A DNA stretch of 64,000 nucleotides from Maribacter zhoushanensis (GTDB lineage: Bacteria > Bacteroidota > Bacteroidia > Flavobacteriales > Flavobacteriaceae), in assembly GCF_029350975.1 (NCBI RefSeq), contig NZ_JARKMR010000004.1, positions 206,854 to 270,853 on the forward strand, in the 5' to 3' direction. Below, piece by piece: positions 11,775 to 21,125 of the stretch. A program made the translations under genes and the position numbers. How positions within the stretch are numbered: position 1 is the first letter of the stretch; each line of letters starts with the position of its first letter. The notes beneath the pieces are model-generated. The model saw only the letters and a list, made by a program, of their open reading frames with translations, had not been told where the DNA came from and did no database searches.

Positions 11775-12566
11775 TTATATAACTGCATTAACCGCTCCTA
11801 TTATATCACCATTTCTGTTTTCTATAAGCAACATGAGCACAAGCGCTTCTTTGTTTTTAACAATTGAAGGAATATTTATGCCCCCAACAAGACTATTATC
11901 CTCAATTTTTACACTCTTTTCTGCTACCACAATGTTAGAATTCACTAATGTTCTTTGTCTATTCTCTCCTCTTTTTACTTGTGTAGTTCTTTCGTTTAAT
12001 ACCAAAACAGCTCTTACAGTTTTACCTGATGTATCCCCAACAATACTATAATCAAAATTTACTTTATCAATTCCTCTATTTAAATTTTGAACAATAAATT
12101 GGTTTTCTGATTTCACAGCAGAATATTTATTGATAGCGCTTATAACCTTGCCCCTATTTGAACCTACCAAATGTTCTTTCCCATTAACCACCAGTTCTGG
12201 CGTATAATTACCTCTATACCCAAACTTTCTATTATAACTGCTTTGCTTTTCAGTAAACTCTTTATTGCTAAATGGATCAGTCCAACCTATATAATTCCAA
12301 TAATCAACATGGTAACTAAGTACAAATACATTTTCAGGATACTTAATCTTTACTTCTTGCAACAAATCATCGGCTGGCGGACAACTAGAACAACCCTGTG
12401 AGGTAAAGAGCTCTAACACTACCATTCCGTTCAATACATTTTCTGAATACTTTGAAGAAAAAGCATCATCAACTTTATTATCTTTACTCGGTTGAGATTT
12501 AATAAAGGAGGTTAATAAAAGACCTGCTCCCATAAACAATAGAACAATTATTTTTTTATGTAACAT
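11775..12566 (-). CDS. DUF1223 (thioredoxin-like) exported protein
   Basis: A 263-residue protein with an N-terminal hydrophobic export signal (about 5-21) followed by a DUF1223 domain. The domain opens with a thioredoxin-like strand and a redox-like pair Cys59-x-x-Cys62 in TSQGCSSCPPADD. DUF1223 proteins are structurally related to thioredoxins, but their substrate is not established. The gene runs against the flanking plus-strand block, converging on rsmE and diverging from the DUF4159 gene with a 36-base gap that must hold both start regions. The export site (periplasm or membrane-anchored) is inferred from the signal. Confidence 0.85.
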   Translation of the reverse strand: MLHKKIIVLLFMGAGLLLTSFIKSQPSKDNKVDDAFSSKYSENVLNGMVVLELFTSQGCSSCPPADDLLQEVKIKYPENVFVLSYHVDYWNYIGWTDPFSNKEFTEKQSSYNRKFGYRGNYTPELVVNGKEHLVGSNRGKVISAINKYSAVKSENQFIVQNLNRGIDKVNFDYSIVGDTSGKTVRAVLVLNERTTQVKRGENRQRTLVNSNIVVAEKSVKIEDNSLVGGINIPSIVKNKEALVLMLLIENRNGDIIGAVNAVI

Positions 12567-12602
12567 AATAGTATAATTAGGTATTCTATTATTCGAATTA
12601 AA

Positions 12603-13253
12603 ATGAAAAAACTTACAATTTATCTTGCTTTAACCCTGTTGTTCTTCTGTTTTCAGATGTCATCACAAGAATTAGCTATTTTAAAATATCAAGGTGGTGG
12701 AGATTGGTATGCCAACCCAACTGCATTACCTAACTTAATTAAATTTTGCAATAATAATATTGACACAACCATTAACAGCAAACCTGAAACTGTAGAAGTT
12801 GGCAGTAGTTCCATTTTTCAATACCCTTACTTACATATGACCGGGCATGGTAATGTTGTATTTTCAGATGAGGAATTAGACAATTTAAGAAATTACCTAT
12901 TATCTGGCGGTTTTTTACATATTGATGATAATTATGGTATGAAGCCTTACATCACCAGAGAAATTAAAAGGCTTTTTCCAGATACCCCTTTGGAAGAGTT
13001 AGGTGCAGAACATCAAATTTTTAAAAACATATATTCTTTTCCAAAAGGATTACCAAAAATTCATGAGCATGATGGGCAGCGCCCGCAAGCATTTGCCATA
13101 TCAATAAACAATAGAATTGTATTATTATTTACATCAGAATCAGATTTAGGTGATGGCTGGGAAGACCCTACTGTACATAACGACCCTGTAGAGGTTAGAG
13201 AAAAAGCGCTGCAAATGGGAGCTAATATCATAACTTATGCCTTTAAAAATTAA
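12603..13253 (+). CDS. DUF4159 domain exported protein
   Basis: A 216-residue protein with a cleavable signal peptide (hydrophobic core about 5-19, likely cut near SSQ at 20-22) and one DUF4159 domain. Recognisable pieces are the MTGHGNVVFSDEE segment, the GGFLHIDDNYG motif (gatase-like fold) and LGAEHQIFKNIYSFPKG. DUF4159 is common in Bacteroidota near rRNA methyltransferase genes; it resembles class I glutamine-amidotransferase folds without a clear catalytic triad, so no enzyme activity is assigned. The next gene, the AI-2E permease, begins 3 bases after its stop, indicating an operon. Confidence 0.85.
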   Translation: MKKLTIYLALTLLFFCFQMSSQELAILKYQGGGDWYANPTALPNLIKFCNNNIDTTINSKPETVEVGSSSIFQYPYLHMTGHGNVVFSDEELDNLRNYLLSGGFLHIDDNYGMKPYITREIKRLFPDTPLEELGAEHQIFKNIYSFPKGLPKIHEHDGQRPQAFAISINNRIVLLFTSESDLGDGWEDPTVHNDPVEVREKALQMGANIITYAFKN

Positions 13254-13256
13254 TCA

Positions 13257-14357
13257 ATGACCTCAAAAACCATATCGCAAGGCATACTAAGAGCAATAGG
13301 AGTACTAGTTGGCATTACTCTTTTATTATACTTCTTATACACTATACAATCTGTTATAGCCTACTTGGCAATTGCCGCTGTTACGGCGTTAATAGGCAGC
13401 CCTTTAGTTCGTTTTTTTAGATTACGACTTAAACTACCAAATATTCTAGCCGTCATTATAACCATGCTTTTAATGGTTGGGATCTTGGTGGGTATTGTAG
13501 CCTTGTTTATACCATTGTTAACCGAGCAAGGCAAGAACCTTTCTTTACTTGACATAGATGAACTACAAAAAAGCTTAAACACATTAAATCATCAAATAAC
13601 AAATTACTTAGGGCTTTCATCACATATAGTTGAAGATGTAATTGATGATTCTGGTCTAGAACAAAATATACTACAAGGCTTAGATATAGGCTTTATTCCA
13701 AATTTTTTAAATTCCTTTTTAAATATCTTGAGCACGGCAAGTATTGGATTGTTTTCAGTACTCTTTATTTCATTTTTCTTTTTAAAGGACAGTAAATTAT
13801 TTGAACATGGCTTATTAATATTCGTGCCATTAGACAAGAAGAAAGGCACCACCAATTCAATTGGAAAAATTAATGGATTATTGTCAAGATACTTTGTTGG
13901 TCTACTACTTCAAATTTTCATTCTATTTGTAATCTACACCATAGTTTTATTAATTGTTGGTATTGAAAATGCTGTAGTTATAGCATTTCTTTGCGCCCTT
14001 TTTAATATCATTCCCTATATAGGACCTATAATAGGTGGTGTTATTATGTTGACATTGACCATGACGAGTAATTTAGGTTCAGATTTTAGCGAAGTAATAT
14101 TACCAAAAACGGGCTATGTATTTATAGGATTGCTAATTGGGCAATTAGTAGATAATTTTTTCTCTCAACCTTTTATATTTTCCAATAGTGTAAAATCTCA
14201 TCCTCTAGAGATTTTCTTAGTTATTATCATTGCGGGTTTATTATTTGGCACCGTAGGTATGATAGTTGCTGTTCCTGGCTATACTGCATTAAAAGTTATT
14301 TTGAAAGAATTCCTTTCTGATAACCAAATAGTAAAATCTTTGACCCATAATCTCTAG
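13257..14357 (+). CDS. AI-2E family transporter (putative permease)
   Basis: A 366-residue inner-membrane protein with about eight predicted membrane segments. Two to three lie near 12-90, there is a soluble region around 100-150, and the rest form the C-terminal bundle. The family signature is visible in the NIIPYIGPIIGG segment (about 249-260) and in the VAVPGYTALKVI C-terminal helix. The family includes AI-2 exporters and sodium/proton antiporters, so the substrate cannot be told from the sequence. It lies 3 bases after the DUF4159 gene and 6 bases before the methyltransferase gene, forming a compact three-gene run. Confidence 0.9.
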   Translation: MTSKTISQGILRAIGVLVGITLLLYFLYTIQSVIAYLAIAAVTALIGSPLVRFFRLRLKLPNILAVIITMLLMVGILVGIVALFIPLLTEQGKNLSLLDIDELQKSLNTLNHQITNYLGLSSHIVEDVIDDSGLEQNILQGLDIGFIPNFLNSFLNILSTASIGLFSVLFISFFFLKDSKLFEHGLLIFVPLDKKKGTTNSIGKINGLLSRYFVGLLLQIFILFVIYTIVLLIVGIENAVVIAFLCALFNIIPYIGPIIGGVIMLTLTMTSNLGSDFSEVILPKTGYVFIGLLIGQLVDNFFSQPFIFSNSVKSHPLEIFLVIIIAGLLFGTVGMIVAVPGYTALKVILKEFLSDNQIVKSLTHNL

Positions 14358-14363
14358 ATTGTC

Positions 14364-15542
14364 GTGAATTTAGAAATTACAACCAGTGAAGCACAAAAGT
14401 TTATAGATACTAATCTAAAGAACGATGTTCACAAAATTATCCTTTCAAAACCAAGGTTCAAAAATATAACCCAGAAAGAATTAGTTGAACAAATTGAGTC
14501 GAAATTAAAAGCAAAAACAAAATTACCTACATGGTATAAAGCAAAAAACATATACTACCCCAACAAACTTAATCTTTCACAGACTTCATCAGAAATTACA
14601 GCAAATTACAAAGCGTCGTTAGTAGAAGGAGATATTTTGATTGATGTAACTGGTGGTTTTGGCGTAGATTCATTAGCATTTTCCAAAAAAGTAAACCAAG
14701 TTTTCCATATCGAAAAAAACAAAACACTATCAAAAATTGCCGATTATAATTTTACCCAAATGGGTATTTCAAACATAAAATGCGTTGCAGACGATGGATT
14801 AACCTTCTTAAACAACACATCTAAAACCTATAATTGGCTTTATATTGACCCATCTAGAAGAGACAAAGACAACAAAAAAGTATATTACTTGTCTGATTGC
14901 GAACCAAACGTAGTAAGCAACATGGACCTTTTATTGTCAAAATCTTCTAATCTAATTATTAAAACCGGACCATTATTAGATATTAAGAGTGGATTAAAAG
15001 AATTAAACCATGTAAAAGAGATACACATTATAGCTATCAACAATGATGTAAAGGAAATTTTATGGTTAATTGAAAAAGACTTTAGTAGTGAAGCTTTTAT
15101 AAAAACAATGAATTTTAAGTCAAGTAATGTACAGCAGTTTAATTTCTATTTAAGCGATGAAGTAAATGCAATACCTAAATATTCAGAACCATTAAGCTAT
15201 ATATATGAGCCAAATGCATCTATTTTAAAATCTGGCTCGTTTCAGTATTTAGGAAATCACTTCAACCTAAATAAAATTCACCCCAATTCTCACCTTTACA
15301 CATCAGAAAAATTAATTGAGTTCCCAGGGCGAACATTCAAAGTTGAACATATTTATGATTACTCTAAAAAATCATTAAAAAAATCAGGCATTAAAAAAGC
15401 CAATATCACTACAAGGAATTTCCCAGATTCTGTAGCCGAAATCAGAAAAAAACTCGCACTTAAAGACGGTGGAAAAAACTACCTATTCTGTACCACAAAA
15501 TTAGATGGAAATTTAATAGTAATTTCTTCTTTTCAAATTTAA
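14364..15542 (+). CDS. Class I SAM-dependent methyltransferase with THUMP-like domain
   Basis: A 392-residue cytosolic protein starting at GTG, 6 bases after the permease stop codon. The Rossmann SAM-binding motif I is DVTGGFGVDSLAFS (about 93-106), and the acidic end of strand 2 is the Glu in VFHIEKN. A DPSRRD motif (about 167-172) stands where DPPY-type catalytic motifs occur. The C-terminal third matches the THUMP-like domain found in a Bacteroidota family of uncharacterised, probably RNA-directed methyltransferases. The target nucleotide is unknown. A weak hairpin with a short T tract follows at 15581-15599. Confidence 0.82.
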   Translation: MNLEITTSEAQKFIDTNLKNDVHKIILSKPRFKNITQKELVEQIESKLKAKTKLPTWYKAKNIYYPNKLNLSQTSSEITANYKASLVEGDILIDVTGGFGVDSLAFSKKVNQVFHIEKNKTLSKIADYNFTQMGISNIKCVADDGLTFLNNTSKTYNWLYIDPSRRDKDNKKVYYLSDCEPNVVSNMDLLLSKSSNLIIKTGPLLDIKSGLKELNHVKEIHIIAINNDVKEILWLIEKDFSSEAFIKTMNFKSSNVQQFNFYLSDEVNAIPKYSEPLSYIYEPNASILKSGSFQYLGNHFNLNKIHPNSHLYTSEKLIEFPGRTFKVEHIYDYSKKSLKKSGIKKANITTRNFPDSVAEIRKKLALKDGGKNYLFCTTKLDGNLIVISSFQI

Positions 15543-15952
15543 ACGCTTTAAAAAGTACATCCATATATTTTTACCAGGCTTTGCTTTCAAGCAATTTTTG
15601 AGTACAAAAAACCACCTACTACAACGTTGTAAATTTGAAATTTTATGTAGTTTTTTTCTTACACAATGTAATTAAATTGTTAAAAAATTAACTTAGCAAA
15701 TTTCAAATTATTGAAGCTCTAAATTATTGATATCCTATTAATTACAGCTATTAATACAGATTATTACAATAACAATAGCCTTGTTTAGTTTTATGACCTT
15801 CGAAAATTAACACTGTTGAATTATTCATTTTTAAAGGAAAAGTGCTATTATTATACCGGATTTTGATTTTTTTAACATTTAAAGACTGCAACTAAAAATT
15901 TTAGAAGCTCAATTTCCAAGCATTTAATTTAAACTAACAAACAACAACAATT
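15543..15952 (+). promoter_or_regulatory. 410-base intergenic region upstream of susC, with a 12-bp palindrome
   Basis: No gene is seen here. The region is AT-rich. It contains a small hairpin (TTGCT/AGCAA, 15581-15594, followed by TTTTT) that may end the methyltransferase transcript. It also holds a perfect palindrome TACAACGTTGTA (15620-15631) centred on CG, like many LacI-family operators. A one-mismatch -7 box TAGCCTTG lies at 15776-15783, which would give a leader of about 165 bases. The last 30 bases before the start codon are A-rich, as in many flavobacterial leaders. The promoter assignment is weak. Confidence 0.4.
15581..15599 (+). terminator. Possible weak terminator after the methyltransferase gene
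   Basis: A 5-bp stem (TTGCT and AGCAA) with a 4-base loop is followed by five T residues. The stem is short, so function is doubtful. Confidence 0.3.
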
Positions 15953-18900
15953 ATGAGTCAAAAACGTGATTACACGTTGATGAAATCCAGTAAAAGGTCA
16001 TCCTTTATTAAATCTGGAGTTTTATCAATGCTTGTTTGCTTAGGTACCCAAATGGTACAAGCAAATGAAAACACAAGTACTTCAAAAGAGGTTGAAGTAA
16101 AAACACTTCAATCTACTATTACGGGAACCGTTTTAGATGACACTGGCCAACCCCTGCCTGGAGCCAATGTTGTAGAAAAAGGTACAACTAATGGTACACA
16201 AACAGATTTTGATGGTAACTATAGCTTAAACGTATCTGATGGTGCCACATTAGTATTTAGCTATATAGGATTTAAAAGTACAGAGATCGCTGTAAACGGT
16301 CAATCAAGCGTAAACGCAACTTTAGCCGAAGATGCTGCAGCCCTTGACGAAGTTATTGTACTAGGGTACTCTCAGCAAACTAGAGGTGACCTAACCGGTT
16401 CAGTAGCATCTGTAGATGTATCTGAAGCAACAAAAGCACCAGTGGTTAATGCCGCATCTGCATTACAAGGTCGTGTAAGTGGTGTAACTGTTGTACAAAA
16501 CGCAACACCAGGTAGCCCACCAAAAATTAACATTCGTGGTTTTGGTACTAGTAACAATACCAACCCATTGTTTATTATTGACGGTCTACAAACAGATGAC
16601 CCATTTGTATTGAACAGTATCAACCCTAATGATATTGACCAAATGAACGTCTTAAAAGATGGTGCTGCTGCTATATACGGTGCAAGAGCATCTAACGGGG
16701 TAGTAATTATCACAACTAAAGGTGGTGGTTATAATATGGATAAACCAATAGTATCTGTTGATACATATACTGGGTTTTCTTCAATAGCGAACACTCCTGA
16801 ATTTTTAAATGCACAACAATTAGGAGATGTCTTGTTTCAAAGTTCGGCAAACGATGGAACAGTATTTGATCATCCTCAATATGGTAATGGTTCATCTGCA
16901 GTTGTTCCTTCATCATTAAATGGTTACACCAGAGTAGTTTCTTATGATCCTATCGTAAGAGGTGATGCTTCTGCTTCTGTAGACCCTAATGGTACAGATT
17001 GGATAGATGCTATCACAAGAACTTCAATTATTCAAAGTGTAGCTTTCTCTGTTGCGAATGGTGAAGAAAATAGTAAATATTCACTTTCTGCTAATTTCTT
17101 GAACAATCCAAGTAATCTTGTAAATACATTTTATAAAATAGGTCAAATTCGATTAAACTCAGAATTTAAACTTGGAGACAAAGTTCGTGTTGGTCAACAC
17201 TTTAGTACGGCTTATTCTAACGGAAACCAAGGTGGAGCCGGAGCTAGATATGAAGAAGCAGTAAGAAGTAGCCCGTTAATACCATTATATGATGATAACG
17301 GTAATTTTGCAGGTACTGGGGCGCAAGGTACAGGTAACTCTAGAAGTCCTTTAGCACAATTAGGTAGAGCAAGTGACAACTTCAACAAAACACTTAGGGT
17401 TTTAGGTGATATTTATTTATCTGCTGAAATAGCAAATGGACTTACGTTCAAAACTAATTTTGGTGGTACTATAAACTCGTTCAATACTCGTAGTTTTCAA
17501 GCATTAGACCCTGAGCACAGCGAGCCATTAGGAACAAACCAACTTACAGAACTAAACCAAGATGGTTACTCATGGACTTTTACAAATACCTTAAACTATA
17601 AAAAAACATTTGAAAACAGTAAAATTGATGCTTTAGTAGGTATTGAATCTGTTGAAGATGGTGTAAAAGGAAAGCAAGTAAGTAGAACCGGTTTCTTATT
17701 TGAAACACCAGATTTCTACTTATTAAACAATGGTAGCGGAACACCTAATATTGACAATGCATATGACGCAACTACCAGCTTGTATTCTTTATTTGGATCT
17801 GCAACATATTCTTATGCTGACAAATATTTTATTACAGGTACTTTACGTAACGATACATCTTCACGTTTTGCTGGAGATAACAAAAGTGACACCTTCCCTT
17901 CTATAAGTGGTGCTTGGGTAGTTAGTAAAGAAGATTTCATTTCTTCTGACTCAGCTTTAAGCTGGTTCAAATTAAAAGGATCATGGGGTCAATTAGGTAA
18001 CCAATCTTTACCAGCTAGTAACCCTACTATTAACATTTCTTCATTAAATGAAAGTTTATCTAATTACGCCATTGATGGTAGTTCTATAGCAACGGGAGCA
18101 TTGTTATCCGCAGTTGGTAACCCAAATTTAAAATGGGAAACTAGTGAAGCGATTAATGCAGGTATTGAACTAGGTTTTTTCAATGACAAATTGAACTTGG
18201 ATTTTGAATGGTTCAACATTAAAACCAAAGATTTAATTGTTCAAGATAACAGTTTAATTAGTACAACAGCTATCGATGCAGGTGCACCATATGTAAATGC
18301 AGGTAATGTAACAAACACAGGTTTTGATATCAATCTTCGTTATAAAGATGAAACTACATCTGGATGGAAATATGGTTTCGATGTAAACTTTTCTAAATAC
18401 AAAAATGAAGTAACTGATTGGATCAGTGAATTCCAAACTGGTGATGACAGTTTCCGTGGTGGTGCTGTATCTAGAACGCAAGTTGGTCAGCCTATTTCTT
18501 CTTTCTTTGGTAGAGAAGTAATTGGTTTTACAGACGAAGGTAGATTTGAATACAGAGATGTAAACGGTGACACAGTAATTGACGATGATGACAGAACTTT
18601 TATTGGTTCTCCACATCCAGATTTCACTTATGGCTTCAACTTTAACTTAGGATATAAAGCTTTTGACCTTTCATTATTCTTACAAGGTTCTCAAGGAAAT
18701 GATATTTATAATTACACTAAAATATTTACTGACTTCCCAACTTTCGTTGACGGTAACAGAAGTGTAAGAGTTTTAGATTCTTGGACACCAACAAATACGA
18801 ATGCTACTTTACCAGCATTAAGTAATTCTATCCAGAATAGTGAAACACAACCAAATTCATACTTTGTAGAAGATGGTTCTTACTTACGTTTAAAAAATGT

Positions 18901-19123
18901 TCAATTAGGTTATGCTTTTCCTGATAAGATAACAAATAAGATTGGTCTTGACTTATTACGTGTTTACGTACAAGCCACAAATTTACTTACTGTTACAGGA
19001 TATGATGGCTTTGATCCAGAGATCATTTCATCAGTTACCGGTAATAACTTAACATTAGGTGTAGATAGTCAGGTTGTACCACAATCAAGAATTCTTACAC
19101 TTGGATTTAATTTAAAATTGTAA
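15953..19123 (+). CDS. SusC/RagA family TonB-linked outer-membrane transporter
   Basis: The 1056-residue protein is of normal SusC size. A signal peptide (core about 20-32) probably ends at VQA (35-37). Then come a carboxypeptidase-regulatory-like domain (about 55-130, ITGTVLDDTGQPLPGANV), a TonB-box/plug region including the SusC signature INIRGFG and the ASNGVVIITTKGG end of the plug, and a long beta-barrel ending in strand LTLGFNLKL with a terminal hydrophobic residue. SusC forms the barrel of a TonB-dependent pump, lidded by the SusD lipoprotein encoded 4 bases downstream. A start at the next Met (15980) is possible. The substrate is not evident, because no degradative enzyme lies nearby. 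Confidence 0.95.
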   Translation: MSQKRDYTLMKSSKRSSFIKSGVLSMLVCLGTQMVQANENTSTSKEVEVKTLQSTITGTVLDDTGQPLPGANVVEKGTTNGTQTDFDGNYSLNVSDGATLVFSYIGFKSTEIAVNGQSSVNATLAEDAAALDEVIVLGYSQQTRGDLTGSVASVDVSEATKAPVVNAASALQGRVSGVTVVQNATPGSPPKINIRGFGTSNNTNPLFIIDGLQTDDPFVLNSINPNDIDQMNVLKDGAAAIYGARASNGVVIITTKGGGYNMDKPIVSVDTYTGFSSIANTPEFLNAQQLGDVLFQSSANDGTVFDHPQYGNGSSAVVPSSLNGYTRVVSYDPIVRGDASASVDPNGTDWIDAITRTSIIQSVAFSVANGEENSKYSLSANFLNNPSNLVNTFYKIGQIRLNSEFKLGDKVRVGQHFSTAYSNGNQGGAGARYEEAVRSSPLIPLYDDNGNFAGTGAQGTGNSRSPLAQLGRASDNFNKTLRVLGDIYLSAEIANGLTFKTNFGGTINSFNTRSFQALDPEHSEPLGTNQLTELNQDGYSWTFTNTLNYKKTFENSKIDALVGIESVEDGVKGKQVSRTGFLFETPDFYLLNNGSGTPNIDNAYDATTSLYSLFGSATYSYADKYFITGTLRNDTSSRFAGDNKSDTFPSISGAWVVSKEDFISSDSALSWFKLKGSWGQLGNQSLPASNPTINISSLNESLSNYAIDGSSIATGALLSAVGNPNLKWETSEAINAGIELGFFNDKLNLDFEWFNIKTKDLIVQDNSLISTTAIDAGAPYVNAGNVTNTGFDINLRYKDETTSGWKYGFDVNFSKYKNEVTDWISEFQTGDDSFRGGAVSRTQVGQPISSFFGREVIGFTDEGRFEYRDVNGDTVIDDDDRTFIGSPHPDFTYGFNFNLGYKAFDLSLFLQGSQGNDIYNYTKIFTDFPTFVDGNRSVRVLDSWTPTNTNATLPALSNSIQNSETQPNSYFVEDGSYLRLKNVQLGYAFPDKITNKIGLDLLRVYVQATNLLTVTGYDGFDPEIISSVTGNNLTLGVDSQVVPQSRILTLGFNLKL

Positions 19124-19127
19124 AAAA

Positions 19128-20819
19128 ATGAAAAAGAAATTAATTTATTTATTTTCACTATTCGCTGTTATAAGCGCATGTAGTGATGATTTTACAGAGC
19201 AGCCTGCAGTTGGTGCTCTTAGTGACGCTGCAGTACAAAATGAAGATGGTGTTGAACTCCTTTTAATTGGAGCATATTCTACTCTTGATGGTATACGTAA
19301 CAACCTTGCAGGAAATGGTTTTGCAGCAAGTGGAGATAACTGGTGGTTTGACGTTGTTGCAGATGACGCTCACAAAGGTAGTACTGATGGTGATCAAGCT
19401 GACCTATTTGAGATGGAAGTTTACAACTGGACTACAGGTAACCCTTACGTTTTAGGAAAATGGTCATCTATTTTTGCCGGTGTAAACAGAGCTAACGCAG
19501 TAATTGCCTTAATAGCTACTATTGAAGATGCAGATTTAACTGGCAAATTAGCAGAGGCGCGTTTTTTAAGAGGTCATTTTAATTTTGAATTGCAAAGAAT
19601 TTACGGAAATGTACCTTACATTTCTGAAGAAAACTATGCAAATACAGAATTTAACCAGCCTAACCCAGGACCAATCTGGGATGAAATTGAAGCTGATTTA
19701 CAATTTGCAATGGACAATTTACCTGCTACACAAGCACAATCAGGAAGACCAACTTCTTGGGCTGCACAAGCATATTTAGGTAAGGTTCATTTACAACAAT
19801 CTGAATGGGCTGAAGCTTTCGCTTTATTAGAAGATGTCATCAACAATGGCCCTTATAGCTTAAACCCTGAGTTTGTAGCTAATTTTGAAAGTACAGGAGA
19901 AAATAGTTCTGAAGCAGTTTTTGCAATTCAGTTTACTGCTGATGATGGTCAATCATTCAACGGTAATATTGGAGGGGTATTGAATTTCCCTAACCCAGGG
20001 CCATTTGGTTCGTGTTGTGGTTTTTACCAACCGTCTCAAGATTTGGTGAATGCTTTCCAAACTGACGGAACTACTGGTCTTCCTTTATTAGATACTTTCA
20101 ACCAATCTGACGTAGCTAATGATTACGGAATTGAAGATGAAGACGCATTTACTCCTCATACCGGTCCATTAGATCCAAGGTTAGATTATACCGTTGGTAG
20201 AAGAGGTGTTGATTATAACCGTTATGGTACTTTCCCTGGACATTCATGGATACGTGCAACTTTTTCAGATATCTCAGGCCCATACTTACCAGCTAAGAAC
20301 GTTTACCAATCTGGTGATACAGACAACCAAGGTACGGGTGCATGGGGACAACAACATGCAGGTATCAACTATCATATAATTCGTTTTGCAGATGTTCTAT
20401 TAATGGGTGCTGAGGCAGCTGTAGAAACTAATGACCTGGCTTCTGCCCTAACATGGGTTAACATGGTTCGTAATAGAGCTAAAAACATGACCTATGTTCA
20501 GAATGAAGCAGGTGATGCTGATGCTGCCAATTACGTTATTGAACCTTACACAAGTTTTGCCGATCAAGCATTTGCAAGAAAAGCGGTTCGTCATGAAAGA
20601 CGTTTAGAGCTTGGTATGGAAGGTCATCGCCTATTCGATTTATACAGATGGGGTAACGGAGTGGAAGTAATCAATGAGTATATTTCAAATGAAAGCCGTA
20701 CTATTGCGAACTTCGGCACAAAGGCTAATGCTTTTGAAGCTAAAAATGAAGTTTTACCAATTCCTTTATCTGCAATAGATTTAAGTGGTGGTATTCTTGA
20801 ACAGAACCCTGGATACTAA
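19128..20819 (+). CDS. SusD/RagB family nutrient-binding outer-membrane lipoprotein
   Basis: A 563-residue lipoprotein with signal sequence and lipobox VISAC; Cys18 would be lipidated. The N-terminal half holds the TPR-like helices (the EARFLRGHFNFELQRIYG region is characteristic). The C-terminal half carries the conserved RHERRLELGMEGHRLFDLYRWG segment, a hallmark of the RagB/SusD family. SusD caps the SusC barrel and captures a glycan or other ligand at the surface. It starts 4 bases after susC and ends 24 bases before a strong terminator, so susC-susD form a closed two-gene operon. Confidence 0.95.
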   Translation: MKKKLIYLFSLFAVISACSDDFTEQPAVGALSDAAVQNEDGVELLLIGAYSTLDGIRNNLAGNGFAASGDNWWFDVVADDAHKGSTDGDQADLFEMEVYNWTTGNPYVLGKWSSIFAGVNRANAVIALIATIEDADLTGKLAEARFLRGHFNFELQRIYGNVPYISEENYANTEFNQPNPGPIWDEIEADLQFAMDNLPATQAQSGRPTSWAAQAYLGKVHLQQSEWAEAFALLEDVINNGPYSLNPEFVANFESTGENSSEAVFAIQFTADDGQSFNGNIGGVLNFPNPGPFGSCCGFYQPSQDLVNAFQTDGTTGLPLLDTFNQSDVANDYGIEDEDAFTPHTGPLDPRLDYTVGRRGVDYNRYGTFPGHSWIRATFSDISGPYLPAKNVYQSGDTDNQGTGAWGQQHAGINYHIIRFADVLLMGAEAAVETNDLASALTWVNMVRNRAKNMTYVQNEAGDADAANYVIEPYTSFADQAFARKAVRHERRLELGMEGHRLFDLYRWGNGVEVINEYISNESRTIANFGTKANAFEAKNEVLPIPLSAIDLSGGILEQNPGY

Positions 20820-21125
20820 ATAATATTTATTCTTATTATTTTTAAAAGCAGGACATTTTAATGTCCTGCTTTTTTTATTTTAAACATACCAAATGCTTAT
20901 CATAATTATCTCGAATTTCTAAAATAACAATAAAGACCAACCTCCCAAAAAATCACTTAAAATCAAATAAAACTAGTCGTAAATGCTTTAAGTAAATAGG
21001 CTTACTACTATGATTTTCTATTCAAAAATATTACTTTGGTACTTGATAAAATGATTGGATTTAATTTGGCAATCTACAATCAATCACCATTTTTTTAACT
21101 CTTATTTCAACTAACTCATCAAACA
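20820..21125 (+). promoter_or_regulatory. 306-base gap between susD and the FG-GAP gene: terminator, possible promoter and a short upstream reading frame
   Basis: Besides the susD terminator this gap contains a one-mismatch -7 box TTACTTTG (21031-21038). Behind it is a 15-codon reading frame at 21051-21098 (product MIGFNLAIYNQSPFF), which ends 27 bases before the TTG start of the next gene and is in the same frame. Whether it is translated cannot be told. Nothing else is recognisable. Confidence 0.35.
20844..20876 (+). terminator. Strong rho-independent terminator of susC-susD
   Basis: A perfect 13-bp stem (20844-20856 with 20861-20873) with loop TTTA carries the core GCAGGACAT/ATGTCCTGC and is followed by a T-rich tail. 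It separates susCD from the downstream FG-GAP gene. Confidence 0.9.
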
